A stretch of 64,000 bases of DNA, taken from assembly GCF_029626105.1 (NCBI RefSeq), contig NZ_JARUBH010000009.1, positions 4,588,001-4,652,000 on the forward strand, written 5' to 3'. Positions 26,767 to 35,837 of the stretch are shown here, in pieces. Position 1 is the first letter of the stretch; each line of letters starts with the position of its first letter. Both the position numbers and the translations under genes were made by a program. Below the pieces are notes generated by a model that worked only from the letters and a program-made list of their open reading frames with translations, ran no database searches and was not told where the DNA came from. The stretch comes from Solwaraspora sp. WMMD792. Its GTDB lineage: Bacteria; Actinomycetota; Actinomycetes; Mycobacteriales; Micromonosporaceae.

Positions 26767-27402
26767 TCACTGCCGATCCGGCGTCCGGGCGTCACGGTAC
26801 GCCGCCCACTCCTCGGCGAGCATCGCGAAGTCGAGTTCCGTACTCCATTCACCTTTGAACAGTTCGCTGCGCACCAGCCGGGCTTCCTGACGCATTCCGA
26901 GGCGCCGGGCCAGCCGGGCCGACGACTCGTTGCGCTCGTCCACCCGGGCCACGATCCGGTGCAGGCCGAGCTGGTCGAAGCCGAGGGCGAGCAGCGCCCG
27001 TGCCGCCTCGGTGGCGTAGCCCTGGCCGGCGGCGTCCGGATGTACGACGTACCCGATCTCGCCGCCGCGATGGACCCGGCTGCGCCAGAAGAGCACGACG
27101 TCCCCGATCAGCCGACCGGTGGCCGCAACCTCGACGCCGAGGGTGAGGGCCTGACCTTCGTCGGTGAGGCCGGTGTTGGCCCACTGGGTGGCGAGCCGTT
27201 GGACGACGACGTCGCGGGTCATCGGCTCGAACGGCACGTACCGGCAGACGTCCGGCAGGCTGCGGTAGGCGAGCAGCGCGTTGACGTCGTCGCCGGTCAG
27301 CGGTCGCAGCAGCAGCCGCTCGGTGCGGACCGGATATTCGGGATGCAGGGCAGAATATTCGGGACGCAGGGCGGACGGCTGCACGGTCGGCACGCCGCCC
27401 AT
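26767..27402 (-). CDS. GNAT family N-acetyltransferase
   Basis: A 211-residue acetyltransferase similar to the RimJ/RimL group: [15 protein letters not shown] at the start of the domain, acetyl-CoA loop [15 protein letters not shown] and [16 protein letters not shown]. The N-terminal tail contains a seven-residue repeat ([14 protein letters not shown]) from a 21-bp duplication at 27334-27375. The ATG at 27402 is the most likely start; one upstream at 27441 would add a basic tail. The substrate is unknown. First gene of the Tam-MmcQ operon. Confidence 0.87.
   Translation of the reverse strand: MGGVPTVQPSALRPEYSALHPEYPVRTERLLLRPLTGDDVNALLAYRSLPDVCRYVPFEPMTRDVVVQRLATQWANTGLTDEGQALTLGVEVAATGRLIGDVVLFWRSRVHRGGEIGYVVHPDAAGQGYATEAARALLALGFDQLGLHRIVARVDERNESSARLARRLGMRQEARLVRSELFKGEWSTELDFAMLAEEWAAYRDARTPDRQ
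27334..27375. repeat. 21-bp direct repeat, two copies, in acetyltransferase N-terminus
   Basis: ATATTCGGGATGCAGGGC at 27334 is repeated as ATATTCGGGACGCAGGGC at 27355, a period of 21 bp that duplicates seven codons. Confidence 0.85.
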
Positions 27403-27497
27403 CCTGCCACCACGCCCACCGTCGATCGCCTGCCGCCACACCCGCCGCCATCCGATTTGCCGGGCCGTCCAGCGGTCAGGCCAGCCGGTCGACAGAG

Positions 27498-27513
27498 GTG
27501 AGATTCAGCTCAC
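27498..27513. promoter_or_regulatory. inverted repeat upstream of 27.6 kb gene, candidate operator
   Basis: GTGAGATTCAGCTCAC is a 16-bp inverted repeat (5-bp arms) in the 198-bp divergent spacer between the acetyltransferase and the 27601 gene. The regulator is unknown. Confidence 0.35.
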
Positions 27514-27561
27514 ACCTACGCCCAAAGCCGGGCCCGTTGCCCGGTCCGTCTTGCCGGTTGT

Positions 27562-27585
27562 GAACGACGACAGGAACGACGACAG
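27562..27585. repeat. 12-bp direct repeat upstream of membrane protein gene
   Basis: GAACGACGACAG is repeated exactly at 27562 and 27574, followed by GAACGG, just before the GTG at 27601. It lies where the ribosome binding site should be, and no good Shine-Dalgarno sequence is visible. Confidence 0.8.
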
Positions 27586-27600
27586 GAACGGTGCGACGAC

Positions 27601-28920
27601 GTGACGGGTCGGATTCTCTTCGTGGAACTGCGCCGTACCGCAGTGGTGTGGTTCGGTGTCGGGTTGGCGTTCGCGGCGGCCTGGTGGGCCGCCGACGGAG
27701 AACGCTGGGACGGGTACTGGATGGCCGGGGTACTGGCCCACCACAGCGCGCTGGACCTGATCTGGCCGCTCGCGGTCGCGGTCGGCGCCTGGCATGGCCG
27801 CCGGGACCAGGCCAGCAGGATGACCGAACTGGTCGCGACCAGCGCCCGACCGAGCCTGGTCCGGGTCGCGCCCCGAGCGGTCGCGGTCGTCGGCTGCCTC
27901 GCCGGCGGGTACACCGGCGGAGTGCTCGAGGTGCTGGCCCGCGCGGTGCTGGCCGCCGACCATCAGCCGACCGGCTGGGTGTGGCCGATACTGCTCGGCG
28001 CGGCGAGCGTCGCGGCGGCCGGTCTACTCGGCCTCGGCCTGGGACGGCTGCTGCCGTCCCGGCTGACCGCCCCGCTGCTCGCCGTGGGTGCGCTCGCCGC
28101 CGTCGTCGGGCTGCAACTGCTCACCGACGGCTCCGACAGCCGAGCCGCGCTGCTCAGTCCGGCGTCACTCGGGCCGGCCGACGGCTACTCCACGATCGAC
28201 GGCCGAGCCGTCGCGGGCAAGCTGGTGTGGTCCGTCGCCCTGGCGGCCACCGGATGGGCGCTGTACGCCGCCGCAACCCGCCGCTCCCGGCTGCTCGCCA
28301 CGCTACCGACCGTCGCCGGGCTGCTCGTCGCCCTGATCGTGCTGCCACCGGTCGACGAGGCAGCCCGCCCCGACCTGCAGGCCACCGGGCTGGTCTGTGC
28401 CGACGGGACGCCCCGGGTCTGCGTCAGCCGGGTCGACGCGTCGGTCCTGCCGGAGCTGGTAGGGCCGGCCCGGCGGGCGTTGACTCTGCTGGCCAAACTG
28501 CCCGACCCGCCGACCGCCGTGGTGCAGCAGGTCAGCCCGCACGGCGCGACGATCGCGCAGCGCCGGGACACCGTCCACTTCGAGCTGCTCATCTACGGCG
28601 ACGGGACGATCGCCACCGGGCTGCCCTCGCTCGAAGCCGAAATCCTCGACGGCGCCGGCACCTGGGCCTGCGGTGCCGCCCTCGACGACGTCGAGGGCTG
28701 GGAGCCGATCCAGGCGGCCCGGGCGGCGGCCGGCCTCTGGCTGCAGGGCCGGGACGCGGCACCGGACGAGTTCTGGCAACCCGTACAGGGCATGGTCGAG
28801 GAGGCGCTGGCCACGCTGCGGTCGCTGCCGGCGGACGAGCAACTGGCCCGGGTCGCCGCACTGCGGGAGGCCGCGCTGGACTGTCGACCCGACCTCTACG
28901 AGGTGCTAACCGCCACCTGA
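27601..28920 (+). CDS. polytopic membrane protein, unknown function
   Basis: A 439-residue protein with about six membrane helices in residues 10-260 and a soluble, probably extracytoplasmic C-terminal domain (about 270-439) with two Cys-containing spots (LVCADGTPRVCVSR). It is reminiscent of ABC-2 type permease-like proteins, but no ATPase gene is adjacent. The GTG at 27601 lacks a clear ribosome binding site and is preceded by a 12-bp repeat. No function is assigned. Confidence 0.75.
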   Translation: MTGRILFVELRRTAVVWFGVGLAFAAAWWAADGERWDGYWMAGVLAHHSALDLIWPLAVAVGAWHGRRDQASRMTELVATSARPSLVRVAPRAVAVVGCLAGGYTGGVLEVLARAVLAADHQPTGWVWPILLGAASVAAAGLLGLGLGRLLPSRLTAPLLAVGALAAVVGLQLLTDGSDSRAALLSPASLGPADGYSTIDGRAVAGKLVWSVALAATGWALYAAATRRSRLLATLPTVAGLLVALIVLPPVDEAARPDLQATGLVCADGTPRVCVSRVDASVLPELVGPARRALTLLAKLPDPPTAVVQQVSPHGATIAQRRDTVHFELLIYGDGTIATGLPSLEAEILDGAGTWACGAALDDVEGWEPIQAARAAAGLWLQGRDAAPDEFWQPVQGMVEEALATLRSLPADEQLARVAALREAALDCRPDLYEVLTAT

Positions 28921-29120
28921 CGCGGACCGAAACTGACCGATGTCAGGGCGCACGTCTTGTTGCGGCACGGTCCACAATACGACGATGGCGCAGAGGTCTG
29001 ACCACGACCAGCCGACACGCACCCGGGGGCGCGAGTTCTTTCAGCTGGCGATGGTCGCGGCGGGTTCGACTGCTTCGCCGACCCCTGCCAGGTCCGATGG
29101 ACACTGGGTGACGGCTGGCA

Positions 29121-30218
29121 GTGGGTAGGTTGAGGCACGACCGGGCACGGGCAGCCCGGCACCGTACGGTCGGCGCCCGGCTGGCCGCGCTCGACGACGA
29201 CGAACTTGCCGACCTACTGACCGGAGCGACCCCGATCGGCACGGGCATGGGCGGGGAGTCGGCGACCATGTCGGTCGCCGGCGTACCGGTGTTCGTCAAG
29301 CGGGTACCGCTGACCGAGGTGGAGCAGCGGCCAGGCAACATCGGCTCGACCCGCAACGTCTTCGGGCTTCCGACCTTCTACCAGTACGGCTTCGGCTCCA
29401 CCGGATTCGGCGCATGGCGGGAACTGGCGGCGCATCAGCTGGTCTCGGGCTGGGTACGGCAGGGCCGGTTCGCCGGCTTCCCGCTGCTGCACCACTGGCG
29501 CAGACTGCCGCGACCGGCGGTGGCCCCGGCGCCCGCACCGTTGTCGACACCGGACGCGATCGACACCTGGGTACGCCGCTGGGGCGACTCGGCGGCGGTG
29601 CGGGACCGGCTCACCGCAGTCGCCGAGGCGTCGGCCAGCCTCGTGCTGTTCATCGAACACATCCCGTACCAGGTGGACACCTGGCTGGCCGAGCAGGCCC
29701 GCTCGGACGATCGGGCTGGTCCTGCGGGTCAGACCAGCCCGGCGGAGCGGATCGCCGCCGCGTACGACCTGGTCGACCGGTCGTTGCGGGCTGGGACGCG
29801 GGTCATGTCGGCGCACGGTTTCGTGCACTTCGACGCACATTTCCGCAACCTGCTGACGGATGGCCGGCGGATCTACTTCGCCGACTTCGGCCTGGCTGTC
29901 CACTCCGGATTCGAACTCAGCCCGGCAGAGTCGGACTTCCTGCACCGGCATCGCGACTACGACCGGTGCTACACCGCCGCCCACCTGACGTTCTCGCTGA
30001 TCGGCAACGCACTCGGGCTGGCCTGGCCGGACGGCCTCGAATACCTGCGGGCCGGCCGGGCGGCCGGCTATCCGGACCTGCCGGCGTCGACCCGGGCGCT
30101 GGTGCGGCGGGACGCGCGGATCACCGAGATCATGGGGAGCTTCTGGCACCGGATGCTAAGGGACCGGACGTCGTCCTACCCGTACGTCGAACTCGATGCG
30201 GCGCTCGCGGCGCGGTGA
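29121..30218 (+). CDS. phosphotransferase/protein kinase-fold protein
   Basis: A 365-residue protein with a kinase-like catalytic core. HGFVHFDAHFRNLL (residues about 232-245) holds the catalytic Asp and Asn, and YFADFGLA (about 253-260) the metal-binding DFG. An FVKRVPL segment near residue 58 probably supplies the ATP-binding Lys. No transmembrane helix or known substrate motif is seen, so it may phosphorylate a small molecule or another protein. The start (GTG at 29121) is uncertain. The upstream 200 bp holds no convincing gene. Confidence 0.75.
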   Translation: MGRLRHDRARAARHRTVGARLAALDDDELADLLTGATPIGTGMGGESATMSVAGVPVFVKRVPLTEVEQRPGNIGSTRNVFGLPTFYQYGFGSTGFGAWRELAAHQLVSGWVRQGRFAGFPLLHHWRRLPRPAVAPAPAPLSTPDAIDTWVRRWGDSAAVRDRLTAVAEASASLVLFIEHIPYQVDTWLAEQARSDDRAGPAGQTSPAERIAAAYDLVDRSLRAGTRVMSAHGFVHFDAHFRNLLTDGRRIYFADFGLAVHSGFELSPAESDFLHRHRDYDRCYTAAHLTFSLIGNALGLAWPDGLEYLRAGRAAGYPDLPASTRALVRRDARITEIMGSFWHRMLRDRTSSYPYVELDAALAAR

Positions 30219-30411
30219 CCACCGGTCGGGGACACCGACAGTCGGCCACCGGCGCCGGCTCCGGCCTGCCGATCGACGTCGAGTCGCCCCCGTTTCGGAT
30301 CGTGAGGGGTTGACGGCGGGGAGTCATCGACATCAACATGTTCGCCATTGGCGTTCAGCGATCTTCGATGCCAACCGGTTGATCCCGGCCCTGCGATCCA
30401 GGAGACGATCG

Positions 30412-33400
30412 ATGTCAGGACGCAAGCCCTCCCTACCACGACTATTGCCCCGGGCACGCCGCCTGCTGGCCGTCACCGCTGGTGCCGTGCTGGCCGGCGG
30501 GCTGCTCGGCGTACCGCTGCCCGTCTCGGCCGCGCCCACCGACGGCGGTGCCGACGCCCCCGGTGCCGGCACCGCCGCAGTCGCCGAGGAGTTACAGGCC
30601 ACAGTCGCCGAATCGACCGGCGACCGGGTCCAGGCGCTGCTGATGCTGCCCAACCCGCAGCGCTATCCGACCAACCCGGACACCGCCGTCGACCAACTGC
30701 GCGCCCACTCCGAGGAGATCCAGGCCGAGGTCGAAACGGCGCTGGAAGAGCACGCCGAGACCGCCGGCGACGTACGGGTGGTCAACCGCTTCTGGATCAC
30801 CAACATGCTGCTCGTCGAGTTCACCGCCGACGCCTCCCGGCTGTCGGCGCTGGCGAGCCTGCCCGGCGTGCAACGGGTGCTGCCGAACTTCACCCTGAGC
30901 GTGCCGGAGACCGAGATGACCGCCGCCGCCGACCCGGCCGCGTCGATCATCGACGACCGGATCACCTGGGGCATGGACCGCATCGGCGTCGAAAAGGTCT
31001 GGACCGAGCTCGGTCTGGACGGCACCGGCGTCCGGGTGGTCACTCTGGACACCGGGGTCGCCATCGACCACCCCGACCTGGTCGGCAAGATGGCCACCGA
31101 CGACCCGACCGACCCGACCTACCCGGGTGGCTGGATGGAGTTCAGCTCCGCCGGCGGTCTGGTCTCCTCGGAGCCGCACGACTCGTCCACTCACGGTACG
31201 CACGTCTCCGGCACCATCCACGGTGGTGCGGCGTCCGGCGTGATCATCGGCGGCGCGCCCGGTGCCGAGATGGCGCACGGCCTGGTGATCCCCGGCGGAA
31301 GCGGCTCCTTCGCCCAGGTCGCCGCCGGCATGCAGTGGGCTGTCGCACCGACCGACTCGGCCGGCAACCCGGCGGGCCGCCCGGCCGACGTGGTCAGCAT
31401 GTCGCTCGGGGCACCGAGCTACTCGACGGAAATGGTCGCCCCGACCCGGGCGATCGTCGCCGCCGGTGCGTTCCCGTCGTTCGCCATCGGCAACGAGGAC
31501 ATCCTCGGCAGCTGCGGCGTCGGTTCGTCCAGCCCCGGCAACGTGTACGAGGCCGTCGGCGTCGGTGCCACCGACATCGACGACAACGTCGCCGACTTCT
31601 CCTGCGGCAACGTGGTCAACAAGTCCAGCTGGGCCAGCCCACCCGCGGACTGGCCGGACAGCTGGGTCACCCCGGACCTGTCCGCCCCGGGCGACGAGGT
31701 GTGGTCGGCCCACCCGGACGGCAGCTACCGCTACGCCAGCGGCACCTCGATGGCCACCCCGCACACCAGCGCGGTCGCCGCGCTGCTGCTGCAGGGCGCG
31801 CCGGAGCTCAGCGTCGACGCGACCCGCACCGCACTGATCGACACCGCGTTCTGGGACGACCGGTACGCCGACGTGGCACCGGACACCCGGTACGGCCACG
31901 GCCGGATCGACGCGTACGCCGCCGCCGTGCAGGTGGCGCTCGACAGCGGCGTCACCGGCCAGGTCACCACCGCCGGCACCGGTGCCCCGGTCGCCGACGC
32001 CACGGTCACCGTCACGCCGGGCGGGGCCTCGGTGCGTACCGGTGACGACGGCAGCTTCACCCTGCGGCTGGCGCCCGGCAGCTACACGCTGACCGCCACC
32101 GCGTTCGGTCACGAGACCGCCAGCGTCGCCGACGTCGTTGTGGTCGAGGAGTCGTTCACCACCGTCGACCTGGCGATGGTGCCGCTGCCGATCGGGGTGG
32201 TCACCGGCGCCGCGACGTTCAACGAGAGCGGCCACGGCGTACCCGGGGTGACGGTCACGGTCTCCGCCGACGGCGCGCCGGTCGGCAGCCCGGTGGTCAC
32301 CGGCACCGACGGCAGCTACCGGCTCGAACTGCCGGCCGGCAGCTACCGGATCACCGCCGACCATCCCCGGTTCGACGTCTCCCCGGCCGTCGAGGTGACC
32401 ATTCCGGAAGGCGGCGCGGTCACCGCCGACTTCACGCTCAGCCCGCCGCCGCAGACGGTCGCCCTGGTCGGCAGCTACGTCGACACGTACGCCGACGAGA
32501 TCTTCGCCCCGCGCGGCATCGAGACGGTGATCTACGACTGGGACGAGCTGGTGGCCGCCGCCGACCATCCGGTCGTGGTGCTCGGCTACGGGGTGAGCAG
32601 CGACTACGACGAGGCGACCTTCCAGGCGTTCCTGGACGCCACCGACGCCGCCGGCACCGGGGTGATCTTCACCGACCACGCCTACAGCACCGGCAACGGC
32701 ATCCGGCAGCTGTCCCAGCACACCGGGCAGCCCGTCTCGACCGGCTCCAACACCGGCGGCACCGGCGTGGCCGAGTCGTACTACGAGGTGACCGCCGAAC
32801 ACCCGATCCTCGACGGGTACGCCGTCGGTGACCGGATTCCGCTGGACAACAGCACCCAGGCCAAGTGGATCGCCTGGTTCGGCGACTACTCCGGCGACGG
32901 CCGGCAGACCCTCGCCGACCTGGGCCGCAGCGACACCACCGGGATCTACGGCGGCGGCATCGGCGTCGACCAGCGGGCCACCAACCGGCACGTGCTGCTG
33001 TCCACCCACGGTGTGTCGGTGACCCGTGGCCCGGTCGACTGGACCGAGCAGGCCACCCAGGTGTTCCTCGACGCCATCGACTGGGCGGCCCGCCCGGCCG
33101 AGGAAGGGCAGCCGTACTTCGCCGTGCACGGGTTGACGGTCGACCCGGAGGTGGTGAAGAGCAACGAACCGGTACGGGTCACCGCCCAGGTGAAGAACAT
33201 CGGCGCGGCCGCCGGGCCGTACCAGGCGGTGCTGCGGGTCGACGGCGAGTCGGCGGCGACGACCACGGTCAACCTCGGCTCCGGCGTCAACCAGACGGTC
33301 AGCTGGACGGTCCAGCGGGCAGAGCTGGGCAACTACGCCGTGACGCTCGAGTACCTGACCGGGTCGTTCCGGGTGCGTCCGCCCCGGGTGAGCCTCACCG

Positions 33401-34716
33401 CGCGTACCGTCGATGCTCCGGACGCCGAGCCCGGCCCCCTGGCCGGTGCCGCGGTCGAGCTGGTCCACGACGGCGCGGTGATCCCGGTCGGTGCCACCGA
33501 CGACGCCGGCACCCTCACCTTCGAGACGCCGGCCGCCGTCGACCGCTACACCCTGGTGGTGCGCAAGGCCGCGGCCGACGGTGGTACGTCGTACCTGCTG
33601 CACAAGGTGATCACGGTGTTCGACGACGACGAGGTGCTGTTCGCGCCCCGGGTGCTGGCCGGTGGGCCGGCCGGGGCCGAGGCGGCCCAGGACCTGTCGA
33701 CCCGGGTGGACCTCGCCGCCGACCTGGTCGGCGGCAACCATGCGGCGACCGTCTACCTGCGCCCGGCCGGCACCGCTCCGTGGGCGTACTCGTTCGGGCC
33801 CGGACCGCTGGTCGCGACGCTGGACAGCTACCAGGCGGTCACCGTGCACCAGTTGCCCCGGTTGGAACGCGACTGGTGGCTGGTCAGCGAGATCCTGCCG
33901 GAGATGGACTGGATCGACCCGTTCGACGCCACGTTCGGCTTCGGCGGCGCGGCGCAGGTCGAACTGGCCGCGTCGACCCCGGAACCCGGCTCGGTCGAGG
34001 TGGACTGGTCGGTGACCGACGCGCACGGACACCCGTTCGCGACGGTGCGCGCCACCGACGTGCGGCCGTTCGCCGACCTGCCGGCGGTGACCCGCCTGGA
34101 GGACGTCGTGCCGGCGGTCCGGGCGTTGGCGCCCAACGAGGCCCGGCCGGTGCTGCGGCTGTCCGACCCGGACGGGGCCGAGATCCGGGCCGGCTACCTC
34201 GACTGGGCGGCCCAGCCGTACGGGTTCGAGGTCGACGACCCGCAACCCGGCCGGTACCAGCTCCAGCTGGAGCTGGACACCGGTTGGTACAGCGGGCTGG
34301 TCGACGCCGAGTCGTCCCTGGTGCTGGCCGAGGCGGCGACGATCACCTCGACCTACCCGCAGACCGCCGAGGTGGACGGCTGGTTCCACCCGGAGGTCCG
34401 GGTGGTCAACCCGAGCGGCGTCGACCAGGGCACCGCTGAGTCGACGCTGACGGTCACCCATCCCGACGGTGACCTGCTGGCCCGCGACGTCGCGGTGCAG
34501 CTGCGGGTCGACGGGGCCTGGGTCCGGGTGCCGATGTCGGTGCAGGACGGCACCCTGGTCGGCACCATCTCGCCGGAGGTGGCGCTGACCGCCGGCACCG
34601 ACCTGACCTGGGAGCTGCACGTACGCACCCGCCGGCCCGGCGAGTTCACCTTCACCCACCAGCTGACCGGCGGTGCGGTGGCGGTGACCGCCAGCTCGGC
34701 GGTGACGGTGGGCTGA
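30412..34716 (+). CDS. large multidomain secreted subtilase (S8 family)
   Basis: A 1434-residue exported protease. The ATG at 30412 has AGGAGA upstream. A signal peptide ends near VSAA (about residue 42). An I9-like propeptide (about 60-160) precedes an S8 domain with Asp213 (TLDTG), His261 (STHGTHVSG) and Ser446 (GTSMATP). After it come two carboxypeptidase-regulatory-like beta-domains (about 512-680), a domain beginning VALVGSYVDTYADEIF that resembles ThuA/amidotransferase-like folds, a CARDB-like domain (about 900-985), and further beta-rich segments to the end. There is no LPXTG. A palindromic terminator follows immediately. Confidence 0.92.
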   Translation: MSGRKPSLPRLLPRARRLLAVTAGAVLAGGLLGVPLPVSAAPTDGGADAPGAGTAAVAEELQATVAESTGDRVQALLMLPNPQRYPTNPDTAVDQLRAHSEEIQAEVETALEEHAETAGDVRVVNRFWITNMLLVEFTADASRLSALASLPGVQRVLPNFTLSVPETEMTAAADPAASIIDDRITWGMDRIGVEKVWTELGLDGTGVRVVTLDTGVAIDHPDLVGKMATDDPTDPTYPGGWMEFSSAGGLVSSEPHDSSTHGTHVSGTIHGGAASGVIIGGAPGAEMAHGLVIPGGSGSFAQVAAGMQWAVAPTDSAGNPAGRPADVVSMSLGAPSYSTEMVAPTRAIVAAGAFPSFAIGNEDILGSCGVGSSSPGNVYEAVGVGATDIDDNVADFSCGNVVNKSSWASPPADWPDSWVTPDLSAPGDEVWSAHPDGSYRYASGTSMATPHTSAVAALLLQGAPELSVDATRTALIDTAFWDDRYADVAPDTRYGHGRIDAYAAAVQVALDSGVTGQVTTAGTGAPVADATVTVTPGGASVRTGDDGSFTLRLAPGSYTLTATAFGHETASVADVVVVEESFTTVDLAMVPLPIGVVTGAATFNESGHGVPGVTVTVSADGAPVGSPVVTGTDGSYRLELPAGSYRITADHPRFDVSPAVEVTIPEGGAVTADFTLSPPPQTVALVGSYVDTYADEIFAPRGIETVIYDWDELVAAADHPVVVLGYGVSSDYDEATFQAFLDATDAAGTGVIFTDHAYSTGNGIRQLSQHTGQPVSTGSNTGGTGVAESYYEVTAEHPILDGYAVGDRIPLDNSTQAKWIAWFGDYSGDGRQTLADLGRSDTTGIYGGGIGVDQRATNRHVLLSTHGVSVTRGPVDWTEQATQVFLDAIDWAARPAEEGQPYFAVHGLTVDPEVVKSNEPVRVTAQVKNIGAAAGPYQAVLRVDGESAATTTVNLGSGVNQTVSWTVQRAELGNYAVTLEYLTGSFRVRPPRVSLTARTVDAPDAEPGPLAGAAVELVHDGAVIPVGATDDAGTLTFETPAAVDRYTLVVRKAAADGGTSYLLHKVITVFDDDEVLFAPRVLAGGPAGAEAAQDLSTRVDLAADLVGGNHAATVYLRPAGTAPWAYSFGPGPLVATLDSYQAVTVHQLPRLERDWWLVSEILPEMDWIDPFDATFGFGGAAQVELAASTPEPGSVEVDWSVTDAHGHPFATVRATDVRPFADLPAVTRLEDVVPAVRALAPNEARPVLRLSDPDGAEIRAGYLDWAAQPYGFEVDDPQPGRYQLQLELDTGWYSGLVDAESSLVLAEAATITSTYPQTAEVDGWFHPEVRVVNPSGVDQGTAESTLTVTHPDGDLLARDVAVQLRVDGAWVRVPMSVQDGTLVGTISPEVALTAGTDLTWELHVRTRRPGEFTFTHQLTGGAVAVTASSAVTVG

Positions 34717-34741
34717 CGACACCTGACAGGTGAGGTCCGCG

Positions 34742-34781
34742 CCGGCCGCGCGACCCCCGGGCCAGGGGGTCGCGCGGCCGG
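34742..34781 (+). terminator. strong GC hairpin terminator after subtilase
   Basis: Arms of 17 bp (34742-34758, 34765-34781) pair perfectly around a 6-nt loop, 26 bp after the subtilase stop and 18 bp before the next start codon. Confidence 0.85.
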
Positions 34782-34799
34782 TGAGGATAAGGTCTGGCC

Positions 34800-35729
34800 G
34801 TGCGGACCAAGCAGGAGTTGAGCGACGCCATCCGGCAGCGGCAGCGGGCGGTGCTGATCGTCAACGCCAAGTCCCGCCGGGGCCGCCAGTTCTACACCGA
34901 CGCCGTCCGACGGCTGACCGACGCCGGCTTCGAGCTGATCGCCAGCTACCCGGTCGACGAGCCGGGCGAGCTGGAACGCAGCCTGGACGAGGCGGTCCGG
35001 ATGGCCCCGGACCTGCTGATCGCCGGCGGTGGGGACGGCACCATCGGGGCCGCCGCCCGGCTGCTCGCCCACCGTGACATCGCGCTCGGGCTGCTGCCGT
35101 TGGGCACCACCAACAACTTCGCCCGTACGCTCGGGATCCCGATCGACCTGGACGCGGCGGTCCGGATCATCAGCTCCGGCAAGGTGATCGACGTCGATCT
35201 CGGCCTCGCCGGTGACCTGCCGTTCGCCAACCATGTCGGCATCGGGTTGTCCGCCGAGGTGATGCTGCGCACCCCGCCCCGGCTGAAACGGGTGGTCGGC
35301 AAGTTCGCCTATCCGACGACGGCGGCGGCGTTGATGGCCCGGCACCGTCCGCTACGGGTCAGCGTCCGCACCGCCAGCAGCAACCGGGACTTCCAGACCC
35401 ACCAGCTGTACGTCGCCAACGGCGGTCACCAGGCCGGCCGGCCGATCACCGCGGACGCCAACGCCGACGACCGGCTGCTGGTGGCGTACCCGGTCGGTGG
35501 TGCGACCCGGCACAGCCTGCTGGGCGCGACGGTACGCAACGCGGCGACCGGTCACCGGCGTACCCTGCGGCACGATCCGTTCCTCGCGGTCGGCGAGCTG
35601 CTGGTCGAGACGGACCGGCCGGCGCCGGTGGAGATCGACGGTGAGGTGTGTGGTGAGACCCCGATCCGGCTGCGGGTCGACGCCAACGCGTTGCGGGTGA
35701 TGGCCGCAGCCGGGACCATCGACCACTGA
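34800..35729 (+). CDS. diacylglycerol kinase-like lipid kinase
   Basis: A 309-residue protein of the DAGK/YegS/LCB5 family: nucleotide-binding motif LLIAGGGDGTIGAAARLL (residues about 76-93) and conserved LPLGTTNNFARTLGIP. These soluble or peripheral kinases phosphorylate diacylglycerol or related lipids using ATP. GTG start 18 bp after the subtilase terminator. It is convergent with the GH127 gene, with a GC hairpin between. Confidence 0.9.
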   Translation: MRTKQELSDAIRQRQRAVLIVNAKSRRGRQFYTDAVRRLTDAGFELIASYPVDEPGELERSLDEAVRMAPDLLIAGGGDGTIGAAARLLAHRDIALGLLPLGTTNNFARTLGIPIDLDAAVRIISSGKVIDVDLGLAGDLPFANHVGIGLSAEVMLRTPPRLKRVVGKFAYPTTAAALMARHRPLRVSVRTASSNRDFQTHQLYVANGGHQAGRPITADANADDRLLVAYPVGGATRHSLLGATVRNAATGHRRTLRHDPFLAVGELLVETDRPAPVEIDGEVCGETPIRLRVDANALRVMAAAGTIDH

Positions 35730-35736
35730 CAGAGAC

Positions 35737-35755
35737 CGCGCGGCCGGGCCGCGCG
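35737..35755. terminator. GC hairpin after lipid kinase gene
   Basis: CGCGCGGCCGGGCCGCGCG is a near-perfect palindrome just after the kinase stop at 35729, in the 108-bp convergent spacer. Further GC-rich repeats (CCGGCCGG) follow towards the GH127 stop at 35838. Confidence 0.65.
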
Positions 35756-35837
35756 AGTCCGGCCGGCAGCACGACTCCGGCCGGCTGCCGGGTGGGCCGG
35801 CCGCCGGGTGAGGGCGACCGGCCCGAGCCGGTACGGG

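Noticed and set aside
28985-29128. Short plus-strand frame before the kinase-like gene
   Set aside because: No good ribosome binding site, overlaps the start of the next gene and has no recognisable pattern.
30592-34722. 1376-codon open frame antisense to the subtilase
   Set aside because: Extreme GC gives long stop-free antisense frames; composition is Arg/Gly/Val-rich without motifs, and the plus-strand protein has a full catalytic triad.
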